A stretch of DNA of 30,369 bases from Pseudolysinimonas_A sp049651805 (GCF_049651805.1 NZ_JBASCU010000034.1:1-30369); one strand, 5' to 3'. Positions 21,977-29,692 are shown, counted from the stretch's first letter. Program-made: numbers and translations. Notes: generated by a model not told the origin, from the sequence alone.

Positions 21977-23713
21977 ATGGGCGACCTGTTCGACGGCTAC
22001 GGAGCCACCGCCACCCGGCGACGGGGCGCTCCGCCGTGGGACGAGATGTTCTCCGACATCGCCGACGCGTCAGAGTCGAACGCCCGCGACGCGTATCGCG
22101 AGATCCACACGACGCTCGCCCGCATGACCCAGGCCGAGCTGCGCGGACGCACCGAGGCACTGGCGTCGTCGTACCTCGCGCAGGGCGTCACCTTCGACTT
22201 CGCCGGCGAGGAGCGGCCGTTCCCGCTCGACGCGGTGCCGCGCGTCATTCCGCAGGCGGAGTGGGTGACCGTCGAGGCGGGCGTCAAGCAGCGGGTGCTC
22301 GCGCTCGAGCGCTTCCTGGCGGATGTCTACGGCGAACAGCGTGCCGTGAAGGATGGCGTCATCCCGGCGCGCCTCATCTCATCGAGCGAGCACTTCCACC
22401 GCGAGGCGGCGGGCATCGAGCCGGCAAACGGAGTGCGCATCCAGGTGTCGGGCATCGACCTCATCCGCGACGAGCGGGGCGCCTGGCGGGTACTGGAAGA
22501 CAACGTGCGGGTCCCCTCGGGTGTCTCCTACGTCATCTCCAACCGCCGGGTGATGGCGCAGACGTTGCCCGAGCTGTTCATGTCGATGCGGGTGCGCCCG
22601 GTCGGCGACTACCCGCACCGGCTGCTCGGCGCACTGCGCGCGGCCGCACCCGAGGGCGTCGAAGATCCGGTCGTCGTCGTGCTCACCCCCGGGGTCTACA
22701 ACTCGGCCTACTTCGAACACACCCTGCTCGCCCGGCTCATGGGCGTCGAACTGGTCGAGGGGCGCGACCTGTTCTGTTCTGGCGGGCGAGTGTGGATGCG
22801 CACGACCGCCGGCCCGACCCGGGTCGACGTGATCTACCGTCGGGTCGACGACGAATTCCTCGACCCGCTCCTGTTCCGCGCCGACTCGATGCTCGGCTCG
22901 CCGGGGATCATGCTCGCCGCCCGGCTCGGCAACGTCACGATCGCCAACGCTGTCGGCAACGGGGTGGCCGACGACAAGCTCATCTACACCTACCTGCCCG
23001 ACCTCATCCGGTACTACCTCGCCGAAGACGCGATCCTGCCGAATGTCGACACCTGGCGCCTCGAAGACCCCGGTGCGCTCGAGGAGGTGCTCGACCGCCT
23101 CGACGAGCTGGTCGTGAAACCCGTCGCGGGATCCGGGGGCAAGGGTCTCGTCGTCGGCCCCGACGCCTCGAAGGAAGAGCTCGACGAGTTGCGGGTGCAC
23201 CTGCGGGCCGACCCGCGCGGCTGGATCGCCCAACCCGTGGTGCAGCTCTCGACGATCCCGACTCTCGTCGAAGACGGGTTGCGACCCCGCCACGCCGACC
23301 TGCGGCCCTTCGCGGTCAACGACGGCACTGAGGTCTGGGTGCTTCCCGGTGGCCTCACCCGCGTCGCGCTGCCGGAAGGTCAGCTCGTCGTCAACTCCTC
23401 GCAGGGCGGGGGGTCGAAAGACACCTGGGTCGTCGGCCTCGACCCGCTGCGCACCCTCGAGCACGACATCGGCGGGCTCGTCGCCGACCAGGCCGCGGTG
23501 ACGACATCCATTCCCGTCATCTCGGCCGAGACGCACCTGCAAGACCACAACCCCGCCGACTCCCCCCGCCAGGACCAGCAGCAACAGCAGCAGCAGCAGC
23601 AGCAGCAGCGACTTCGCGTCATAGAACCCTCTCTGGCCCCAGAGACCCCCGCGCACGGGGCTCCCCAACGCCACAGAACCCTCTATGACGGGTGTCGAGG
23701 TACCGCATGCTGA
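21977..23713 (+). CDS. Circularly permuted ATP-grasp family protein with polyglutamine tail
   Basis: This 578-residue protein belongs to the circularly permuted ATP-grasp family (DUF404/DUF407 type). Visible motifs are VLEDNVRVPSGVSYVISNRR, the glycine-rich VVKPVAGSGGKG (Lys381), and SSQGGGSKDTWVV near residue 475. Family members are predicted ATP-dependent carboxylate-amine ligases, usually encoded with alpha-E and transglutaminase-like proteins, as here; substrates are not established. The C-terminal region after about 500 is unusual: low-complexity, with 11 consecutive glutamines (534-544) encoded mainly by CAG, then about 34 residues of unconserved-looking sequence. The stop overlaps the next gene by seven bases. 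No ribosome site is seen; the message is probably leaderless. Confidence 0.88.
   Translation: MGDLFDGYGATATRRRGAPPWDEMFSDIADASESNARDAYREIHTTLARMTQAELRGRTEALASSYLAQGVTFDFAGEERPFPLDAVPRVIPQAEWVTVEAGVKQRVLALERFLADVYGEQRAVKDGVIPARLISSSEHFHREAAGIEPANGVRIQVSGIDLIRDERGAWRVLEDNVRVPSGVSYVISNRRVMAQTLPELFMSMRVRPVGDYPHRLLGALRAAAPEGVEDPVVVVLTPGVYNSAYFEHTLLARLMGVELVEGRDLFCSGGRVWMRTTAGPTRVDVIYRRVDDEFLDPLLFRADSMLGSPGIMLAARLGNVTIANAVGNGVADDKLIYTYLPDLIRYYLAEDAILPNVDTWRLEDPGALEEVLDRLDELVVKPVAGSGGKGLVVGPDASKEELDELRVHLRADPRGWIAQPVVQLSTIPTLVEDGLRPRHADLRPFAVNDGTEVWVLPGGLTRVALPEGQLVVNSSQGGGSKDTWVVGLDPLRTLEHDIGGLVADQAAVTTSIPVISAETHLQDHNPADSPRQDQQQQQQQQQQQRLRVIEPSLAPETPAHGAPQRHRTLYDGCRGTAC
23576..23608 (+). repeat. 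CAG trinucleotide microsatellite encoding polyglutamine
   Basis: Eleven glutamine codons in a row, CAG CAG CAA followed by eight uninterrupted CAG, lie near the 3' end of the ATP-grasp gene. A pure triplet run can expand or contract by slippage without changing frame. It is the only such microsatellite noticed in the window. Confidence 0.9.
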
Positions 23714-24636
23714 GCCGCATCGCCGAGAGCCTGTTCTGGATCGGCCGATACATCGAGCGCAGTGATGGCACGGCGCGGATCCTCGACGTGCACCTGCAAC
23801 TGCTGCTCGAGGATCCGTGGATCGAAGAGAACCTCGCCTGCCGGTCGCTGCTGTCGGTGATGGGCACTGAGGTCGATGAGGATGCCGAGGTCACCCGCAG
23901 CGACGTGCTCACGATCCTCGCGGTCGACCGCAACCAGCCGGCATCCATCGCCTATTCGCTGAACGCCGCCCGCGAGAACGCCCGCCGCGCGCGCGAGGTC
24001 GTCAACACCGAACTGTGGGAGGTGCTCAACACCACGCGGGCCCGGATGCCGCGCAAGGTCGCCAGCGACAAGGTGCACGAGTTCTTCACCTGGGTGCGCG
24101 AACGCTCCGCGCTCGCCGTCGGCATCGTCGAGTCGGCCACCAACCGGGATGAGGCGTACCGGTTCTTCACCCTCGGCCGGTCGATCGAACGCGCCGATAT
24201 GACCGCCCGGCTGCTCGCGACCCGCAGCCTCACCGAGGCCTCGGGCCCGTCGTGGACGACCATTCTGCGCAGCGTCGGCGCGTACGAGGCCTACCTGCGC
24301 ACCTACCGCGGGGTGCCGAGCGCACAGAAGGCCGCCGAGTTCCTGCTGCTCGACCGGCTGTTCCCGCGCAGCATCCTCTACTCCGTGACGCGGGCCGAGC
24401 AGCAGTTGCGCGAGATCGAACCCCGCGCCGACCGCTTCGGGGTGAGCGACCACGCGCAGCGGCTGCTCGGCCAGATCCGCAGCGAACTCGAGTACCGCCC
24501 GGTCATCGACCTCATCGCCGACCTGCCGACCCATATGGATGCCGTGCAGAAGACCACGACGGCGGTGAGCGAGGCGATCCGCCAGCGCTACTTCCCGACG
24601 AACGACGTCGCCGCCTGGGTGGGAGAGAACACGTGA
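23707..24636 (+). CDS. Alpha-E domain protein (DUF403)
   Basis: This 309-residue, largely helical protein starts MLSRIAESLFWIGRYIERSD, the characteristic opening of the alpha-E family, and contains SLNAARENARRAREVVNTELW, RSIERADMTARLL and RAEQQLREIE. Family members occur with ATP-grasp and transglutaminase partners, and their biochemical role is unknown. The ATG at 23707 is chosen because the family N-terminus begins there and GAGGT lies six bases upstream; a GTG at 23692 would add five residues. It overlaps the ATP-grasp stop by seven bases, and its own stop overlaps the transglutaminase start by four. Confidence 0.9.
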   Translation: MLSRIAESLFWIGRYIERSDGTARILDVHLQLLLEDPWIEENLACRSLLSVMGTEVDEDAEVTRSDVLTILAVDRNQPASIAYSLNAARENARRAREVVNTELWEVLNTTRARMPRKVASDKVHEFFTWVRERSALAVGIVESATNRDEAYRFFTLGRSIERADMTARLLATRSLTEASGPSWTTILRSVGAYEAYLRTYRGVPSAQKAAEFLLLDRLFPRSILYSVTRAEQQLREIEPRADRFGVSDHAQRLLGQIRSELEYRPVIDLIADLPTHMDAVQKTTTAVSEAIRQRYFPTNDVAAWVGENT

Positions 24637-25478
24637 AGCGGCTGCGCATCAAGCACATCACGGGCTTCCACTACGACGGCGAGGTCACCGCCTCCTACAA
24701 CGAGGCGCGGATGCTGCCGGTCAGTGCCGACGGGCAGTTGGTGCTCTTCTCCAACCTCGAGATCCTGCCGATCTCGAGCCACCACTCCTACGTCGACTAC
24801 TGGGGCACCCGGGTGTCGTCGTTCGAGATCCTCACCCCGCACGCCGAACTCTCGCTGACGGCAACCAGCCTGGTCGAGGTGCGCGACCGCGACCATCCCG
24901 AGCAAGGGCTCGAGTGGACCGCCCTCGCCGACGAGATCGAGACGGCGACCGAGTACGTCGAGCAGCTCGGCCAGACCCACCGCACGCGACCGCCGGCCGA
25001 GGTCGTCGACCTCGCCCGCGAGATCGTCGCCACGGCCGAATCGCCGTGCGACGCTGCACTCGCGATCTGCCAGGCGATCGGCGCCCGCATCGAGTACGTG
25101 TCGGGTGCGACGAGTGTGTATACGACGGCCGCCGAAGCCTGGGAGCACAAGAAGGGCGTCTGCCAGGACATCACCCACCTCGCGATCGGCGCGCTGCGCG
25201 CGGTCGGCATCCCGGCCCGCTACGTGAGCGGCTACCTGCACCCGCAGCCCGACGCGCCGATCGGCATGACGATCGCGGGCGAGTCGCACGCCTGGGTCGA
25301 ATGGTTCTGCGGTGCGTGGAAGGGTTACGACCCGACGAACCTCATCGACATCGGCGACCGGCACGTCACCGTCGGCCGGGGCCGGGACTACGCGGATGTC
25401 GCCCCCCTCCGCGGCGTCTACGCCGGCCCCTACGGCAGCCGGCTGTTCGTGACCGTGGAGATCACGCGCGAGAGTTGA
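24633..25478 (+). CDS. Transglutaminase-like cysteine protease family protein
   Basis: This 281-residue protein has a bacterial transglutaminase-like N-terminal beta region (residues about 1-85, RIKHITGFHYDGEVTASYNE) and a transglutaminase/protease core. The catalytic triad is visible: Cys177 in KKGVCQDITH, His219 in GESHAWVEW and Asp233 in KGYDPTN. Such proteins cleave or form amide bonds. With an upstream ATP-grasp ligase and alpha-E protein they form a cassette predicted to build and trim a peptide or amide conjugate, whose product is not known. The GTG start lies in a GTGA overlap with the alpha-E gene. No signal peptide is seen, so it is probably cytoplasmic. Confidence 0.9.
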   Translation: MKRLRIKHITGFHYDGEVTASYNEARMLPVSADGQLVLFSNLEILPISSHHSYVDYWGTRVSSFEILTPHAELSLTATSLVEVRDRDHPEQGLEWTALADEIETATEYVEQLGQTHRTRPPAEVVDLAREIVATAESPCDAALAICQAIGARIEYVSGATSVYTTAAEAWEHKKGVCQDITHLAIGALRAVGIPARYVSGYLHPQPDAPIGMTIAGESHAWVEWFCGAWKGYDPTNLIDIGDRHVTVGRGRDYADVAPLRGVYAGPYGSRLFVTVEITRES

Positions 25479-25549
25479 CGGCTGCGGGAAAGCGCCATTC
25501 TCGCGGTGCGCCCCGCGAACGTACGATGAGGAACATCAAGGAGGCGACG

Positions 25550-26434
25550 ATGCCCAAGTTCACCGCAGCACGTGGGGACTACACGTTCGAGGATGCCGAG
25601 GGCGTCACCATCCACTACTACGAGTGGCGCGCCGGTCACCCCAAAGGGGTCGTGCAGATCGTGCACGGGGTCGGCGAGTATGCGACCCGCTACGAAGACC
25701 TCGCGCAGGCGCTCGTCGCCGCCGGCTACACGGTGTACGCGGGCGACCTGCGCGGACACGGGCAGACGGGGCTGCAGCAGTGGGGGCACGACACCAAAAA
25801 GCTCGGCCGACTCGGCCCCGGAGGGGTGCGGGCGACGATCGCCGGCATCCGGCAGCTCTCCGGCATCGCCCACGCCGAACACACGAAGCTGCCCCTCGTG
25901 CTGCTGGGGCACAGCCTCGGCTCGATCTTCGCGCAGATGATGCTCAACGACGATGCGTCGCCGTACTCCGCCGCGGTGCTCTCCGGAACGCCGTACCGCA
26001 CGCTGCGGCACATGAACGGTGGCGACCTGTCGAAGCGACACCGGCCCGCGGGCGGGGGCGGCACCGGCACCGAGTGGCTGAGCCGCGACCCCGACGTGTG
26101 GACCCGGTTCGCCGCCGATCCACTCACCTTCGATGCGAAGGTCGCGAAGCTGTTCGGGCTGAGCGAAGCGCTGCGGCTGATGGGCCGCCCGAAGAGGCTC
26201 AACCGCGATCTGCCGCTGCTCATCCTGATCGGCAGCGAAGATCCGCTCGGCGGGCCGAAGAGCGTCGAACTGCTCGCCACGGCCTACCGCACCCGCGGAG
26301 GCGTGACGGATGTCACGGTGAAGATCTACGACGAGGGTCGCCACGAGATGTTCAACGAGATCAACCGCGAAGAGGTGATCGCCGACCTGGTGGAGTGGCT
26401 CGACACCAGGCTCGAAACCCCCGCCGGAAGTTAG
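25550..26434 (+). CDS. Alpha/beta hydrolase (monoacylglycerol lipase-like)
   Basis: This 294-residue serine hydrolase resembles the lysophospholipase/monoacylglycerol lipase group. It has the oxyanion region VQIVHGVGEYATRYEDLAQA, nucleophile Ser122 in LLGHSLGS, Asp231 in LIGSEDPLGG and His265 in EGRHEMFNE. The substrate is unknown; an ester or acylglycerol is likely. The ATG at 25550 follows an ideal AAGGAGG site by five bases; an ATG at 25526 is in frame but lacks one. A possible -10, TACGAT at 25522-25527, suggests its own promoter. The stop codon lies within the iron box of the next operon. Confidence 0.88.
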   Translation: MPKFTAARGDYTFEDAEGVTIHYYEWRAGHPKGVVQIVHGVGEYATRYEDLAQALVAAGYTVYAGDLRGHGQTGLQQWGHDTKKLGRLGPGGVRATIAGIRQLSGIAHAEHTKLPLVLLGHSLGSIFAQMMLNDDASPYSAAVLSGTPYRTLRHMNGGDLSKRHRPAGGGGTGTEWLSRDPDVWTRFAADPLTFDAKVAKLFGLSEALRLMGRPKRLNRDLPLLILIGSEDPLGGPKSVELLATAYRTRGGVTDVTVKIYDEGRHEMFNEINREEVIADLVEWLDTRLETPAGS

Positions 26435-26444
26435 GCTGGCCTAC
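26426..26444. promoter_or_regulatory. IdeR/DtxR-like iron box upstream of the lipoate ligase-haem permease operon
   Basis: GGAAGTTAGGCTGGCCTAC matches 13 of 19 positions of the iron-box consensus TTAGGTTAGGCTAACCTAA by eye, including a TAGGC/GCCTA dyad. The core AGGCTGGCCT is identical, on the opposite strand, to that of the box before hmuT (6015-6033). It overlaps the stop codon of the alpha/beta hydrolase and lies 29-47 bases before the ATG at 26473. Confidence 0.55.
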
Positions 26445-26472
26445 GCCCACCCGAGGGCGCTGGGAGGACGAC

Positions 26473-27522
26473 ATGCACGGGGAGTTCAAGGTGCCCGGCG
26501 GCAAACTCGTCGTGGTCGACCTCGATGTCGCCGACGGCCGGCTGGCGAACGTGCGCGTCTCGGGCGACTTCTTCCTCGAGCCCGACGACGCGCTGCCGGC
26601 GATCGACACCGCGCTCACCGGGCTGCCGGTCACGAGCGAGGCGAGCGACATCGCCGCCGCGGTCACCGCCGCGCTGCCCGAGGGTGCCGTGCTGCTGGGC
26701 TTCTCGGCCGACTCGATCGCGACCGCGGTGCGCCGAGCGGTGAAGCGTGCCACCCAGTGGAGCGACTACGCGTGGCAGCTGGTGCATCCCGGCCCGCTCG
26801 ACCCGCTCATGCACCTCGCCCTCGACCAGGTGCTCGCCGAGGAGGTCGGCGAGGGTCGCCGGGCCCCGACCCTGCGCATCTGGGAGTGGGCGTCGCCGGC
26901 CGTCGTGATCGGTTCGTTCCAGTCGGTGAAGAACGAGGTCGACCCCGTGAACGCCGCGGAGTACGGCTTCCCGGTGGTGCGCCGCATCTCGGGCGGGGGT
27001 GCCATGTTCATCGAACCGGCGGGGGCGGTGACCTATTCGATCTATGCCCCGATCGACCTCGTGCAGGGCATGTCGTTCGCCGACTCGTATGCCTTCTTCG
27101 ACGAGTGGGCGGTGCAGGCGCTACAGAGCCTCGGCATCGACGCGAGCTACGTGCCGCTCAACGACATCGCCTCGCCGAGCGGCAAGATCGGCGGAGCAGC
27201 CCAGAAGCGGCTCGGCAACGGCGGCGTGCTGCATCACGTCACGATGGCCTACGACATGGACGGCGACCGCATGGCCCAGGTGTTGCGCATCGGCCGCGAG
27301 AAGCTCAGCGACAAGGGCACCAAGTCGGCCAACAAGCGGGTCGATCCGCTGCGCAGCCAGACCGGCATGACCCGGGAGCAGATCATCGAGCGGATGGTAG
27401 AGACCTTCCGCGGGCTGCACGGTCTGACCGAGGGCGCGCTCACGGACTGGGAGCTCGGGCGAGCGACCGAGCTGGTCGCGACGAAGTTCGCGACCGACGA
27501 ATGGTTGTACCGGGTCCCGTGA
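26473..27522 (+). CDS. Lipoate-protein ligase A family protein, accessory domain first
   Basis: This 349-residue protein joins two parts of lipoate ligases in swapped order. Residues 1-85 (FKVPGGKLVVVDLDVADG, VRVSGDFFLEPDD) resemble the small accessory domain that is C-terminal in E. coli LplA. Residues about 95-345 form the catalytic BPL/LplA domain with RRISGGGAMFIEPAGAVTYS (Arg170-Gly176 loop) and catalytic Lys238 in SGKIGGAAQKR. It should attach lipoate to lipoyl domains such as Lys44 of BkdC, by family analogy. GGGAGGACG precedes the ATG. It heads an operon with the haem permease and ATPase (GTGA overlap) behind an iron box, an unexpected pairing. A changed substrate cannot be excluded. 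Confidence 0.85.
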   Translation: MHGEFKVPGGKLVVVDLDVADGRLANVRVSGDFFLEPDDALPAIDTALTGLPVTSEASDIAAAVTAALPEGAVLLGFSADSIATAVRRAVKRATQWSDYAWQLVHPGPLDPLMHLALDQVLAEEVGEGRRAPTLRIWEWASPAVVIGSFQSVKNEVDPVNAAEYGFPVVRRISGGGAMFIEPAGAVTYSIYAPIDLVQGMSFADSYAFFDEWAVQALQSLGIDASYVPLNDIASPSGKIGGAAQKRLGNGGVLHHVTMAYDMDGDRMAQVLRIGREKLSDKGTKSANKRVDPLRSQTGMTREQIIERMVETFRGLHGLTEGALTDWELGRATELVATKFATDEWLYRVP

Positions 27523-28562
27523 CGCGCACTTCTCTGACCCGCGTGATCGTCGGCGTCGCGCTCGGCGCCCTGCTGCTGGGCGGCATCCTCGCGTCGGCAT
27601 TGTTGGGTCAGTTCCCGGTGACGCCTGCCGAGGTGATCGGTTCGCTGCTGCGGGCGGGCGGCATCCCGAACGGGTGGGCACCCGACGACCCGATCACCGA
27701 GTCGACGCTGTGGGTGATCCGGTTCCCGCGCATCGTGATGGCGATTCTGGTGGGCGCGGCGCTCGCCGCCGCGGGCGCGGTGATGCAGGCCATCTTCGGC
27801 AACCCGCTGGCCGAGCCGGGGGTGGTCGGGGTTTCGGCGGGTGCGGCGCTGGGCGCGGCGATCGCGATCGTGATCGGCGTTGCGGCGCTCGGTGACTACG
27901 CGATCGCGGTGTTCGCCTTCGCGGGCGGTCTGCTCGCGACCTTGCTCGTCTACCTGGTGTCGCGCGCGAACGGTCGCACCGAGGTGGTGACGCTGCTGCT
28001 CACCGGCATCGCCGTGAACGCCTTCGCGGGGGCGGGGCTGGCGTTCGTGCTCTTCGTCGCCGACACGGCCAGCCGCGAACAAATCGTGTTCTGGCAGCTC
28101 GGCGACCTCAACGGGTCGCTGTGGCGGGAGGTCGTCGTCGTCGCGGTCGTCGCCGTCGTGGGCGTTCTGGCCGCGGTCCTGTTGGGGCGGCGGTACGACC
28201 TGCTCGCCCTCGGGGAACGCAACGCGCGGCATCTCGGCCTCGACGTGGAGCGGCTGCGCATCGCCTCGATCGTGCTCGTCGCGCTGCTCACCGGCGTGGC
28301 GGTGGCGTTCGTCGGCATCATCGCCTTCGTCGGCCTTGTTGTGCCCCACATCATGCGGATGCTGCTCGGCCCCCGGCATCGCGGGCTGATCGTGGCGTCG
28401 GCCTTCGGCGGGGCGGTGCTGATCCTCGCCGCCGACCTGTTGGCGCGCACGATCGTTCCCGGGGCGGGGCTTCCGATCGGGATGCTGACCTCCCTCGTCG
28501 GCGGGCCGTTCTTCTTCTTCCTGTTGTGGCGTCAGCGGCGCCGGTCGGGGGGTTGGGCGTGA
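27519..28562 (+). CDS. hmuU: Haem/iron ABC transporter permease (FecCD/HmuU family)
   Basis: This 347-residue integral membrane protein has the FecCD signature: RFPRIVMAILVGAALAAAGA, then FGNPLAEPGVVGVSAGAALG, and the C-terminal cytoplasmic coupling region VGIIAFVGLVVPHIMRMLLG. Hydrophobic segments across the length agree with the usual ten spans. It would carry haem or an iron chelate inward as a dimer with the ATPase encoded next. GTGA overlaps occur at both ends. No binding-protein gene is adjacent; the matching lipoprotein is at 6051-7160 with a similar iron box. Siderophore transport is an alternative, but the HmuV-like ATPase favours haem. Confidence 0.88.
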   Translation: MTRTSLTRVIVGVALGALLLGGILASALLGQFPVTPAEVIGSLLRAGGIPNGWAPDDPITESTLWVIRFPRIVMAILVGAALAAAGAVMQAIFGNPLAEPGVVGVSAGAALGAAIAIVIGVAALGDYAIAVFAFAGGLLATLLVYLVSRANGRTEVVTLLLTGIAVNAFAGAGLAFVLFVADTASREQIVFWQLGDLNGSLWREVVVVAVVAVVGVLAAVLLGRRYDLLALGERNARHLGLDVERLRIASIVLVALLTGVAVAFVGIIAFVGLVVPHIMRMLLGPRHRGLIVASAFGGAVLILAADLLARTIVPGAGLPIGMLTSLVGGPFFFFLLWRQRRRSGGWA

Positions 28563-29335
28563 GCGGGCCGGGCGCGCCGCTGATCCGCGCGACGGGGTTG
28601 ACCGTCACCCTCGACGGCCGCACCGTTCTCGATGACATCTCGCTCGATGTCGAGCCGGGTGAAGTTCTCGCCCTGGTGGGCCCGAACGGTGCCGGCAAGT
28701 CGACCCTGCTGTCGGTGCTGAGCGGCGAGCGGGCGCCGGCGTCGGGCACGGTGATGATCGACGACCGCGACATCCGTTCCTTCTCGCCGCTGGAGCTGGC
28801 GCGCCGACGGTCGGTGCTCACTCAGGACAATTCGCTGAGTTTCCCGTTCCGGGTGATCGACGTGATCACGATGGGGCGAGCGCCGTGGATCCGCACGGAC
28901 GAGATCGCGGGGGACTCGGCGGCGATCGCGTCGGCGGCGACCCGTGCCGACGTGACGCACCTGGCGGGACGGCGATTCACCGAGCTGTCGGGCGGCGAGA
29001 GGGCGCGGGTGTCGCTCGCGCGGGTGCTCGCGCAGGACACGCTGATCGTCTTCCTCGACGAGCCGACCGCAGCCCTCGATCTGCGGCATCAGGAGGACGT
29101 GTTGCGCATCGCCCGCGACCTCGCCCGCGCGGGTCGCGCCGTGGTGGTGGTGGTGCACGACCTGTCTCTCGCCGGGGCGGTCGCCGACCGGGTGGCGCTG
29201 CTGTCGGCGGGCCGCCTGGTGGCTGCGGGCGCGCCGTCGTGGGTGTTGACAGCGGACGCGATCTCGGCGGTGTACGGCCTCGCCGTGCGGGTGGTCGATA
29301 TCGACGGCCGACCGCTCATCGTTCCGTTGCGCTAG
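28559..29335 (+). CDS. hmuV: Haem ABC transporter ATP-binding protein (HmuV-like)
   Basis: This 258-residue ATPase has Walker A GPNGAGKST at 41-49, a Q-loop region with VLTQDNSLSFPFRVIDVITM (the SFPF-VIDV stretch is typical of haem importers), signature LSGGERARVSLARVL, Walker B LIVFLDEPTAALD and switch histidine in VVVVHDLSLA. It powers the permease encoded just upstream, with which it overlaps by four bases (GTGA). GAGGC/GCCTC (29336-29351) after the stop can form a weak hairpin. Confidence 0.9.
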   Translation: MSGPGAPLIRATGLTVTLDGRTVLDDISLDVEPGEVLALVGPNGAGKSTLLSVLSGERAPASGTVMIDDRDIRSFSPLELARRRSVLTQDNSLSFPFRVIDVITMGRAPWIRTDEIAGDSAAIASAATRADVTHLAGRRFTELSGGERARVSLARVLAQDTLIVFLDEPTAALDLRHQEDVLRIARDLARAGRAVVVVVHDLSLAGAVADRVALLSAGRLVAAGAPSWVLTADAISAVYGLAVRVVDIDGRPLIVPLR

Positions 29336-29357
29336 GAGGCCTCCCCGCCTCGCCCGG

Positions 29358-29363
29358 TATCCT
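29358..29363 (+). promoter_or_regulatory. -10 element of the small membrane protein gene, probably leaderless
   Basis: TATCCT is followed by six bases and then the GTG at 29370. No Shine-Dalgarno sequence lies between them, so transcription and translation may start at the same base. The -35 region would fall at the end of the haem ATPase gene and is not obvious. Confidence 0.4.
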
Positions 29364-29369
29364 GTGCCG

Positions 29370-29654
29370 GTGGAGTGGATCTGGTGGGTCGCGGTGCCGG
29401 TGGCAATCGTCGTGGTGTGCGTGATCGGCCAGGTCGCCGGCTTCATGGACTTCTCCACGAAGGGCAAGGATGGGCTGCGGTCGGCCGGCAACATCTTGGG
29501 CCCGATCGAGGGCTTGTTCGCCCCGAGCCGCCAGGAGGCGTTGCTGGAGCAGGAGCGCCAGACCGAACTGCCCGCGCCCGCCCCGGCGCCCGGCGAACCG
29601 CTGCTCGACCTCGATAAGGGCATCGCCCGCATCGACGTCTCCGAGCAGAAGTAG
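29370..29654 (+). CDS. Small single-span membrane protein of unknown function
   Basis: This 94-residue protein has one hydrophobic segment at about residues 4-24 (WIWWVAVPVAIVVVCVIGQV) followed by a hydrophilic, probably cytoplasmic tail. The tail contains GPIEGLFAPSRQEALLEQER and a proline/alanine linker. No family is recognised with certainty, though small proteins of this pattern look familiar from actinobacteria. The GTG at 29370 is chosen over the GTG at 29364, because the -10-like TATCCT ends at 29363. It is downstream of the haem operon but appears to have its own promoter. Coding character is supported by strong third-position G/C. Confidence 0.7.
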   Translation: MEWIWWVAVPVAIVVVCVIGQVAGFMDFSTKGKDGLRSAGNILGPIEGLFAPSRQEALLEQERQTELPAPAPAPGEPLLDLDKGIARIDVSEQK

Positions 29655-29690
29655 CCCGGCAAACGGGCGGAGCTCTCCCTCGGGCCCGAG
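29654..29690. terminator. Hairpin pair between convergent genes, possible bidirectional terminator
   Basis: GCCCG/CGGGC (29654-29668) and the perfect palindrome CTCGGGCCCGAG (29679-29690) fill the 38 bases between the stop of the small membrane protein gene and the stop of the convergent HNH gene. There is no long T run on either strand, so termination strength is uncertain. Confidence 0.4.
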
Positions 29691-29692
29691 CG

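Noticed and set aside
23576..23608. CAG run as a contingency frameshift switch
   Set aside because: The unit is three bases long, so slippage changes length but not frame; on/off phase variation is not expected.
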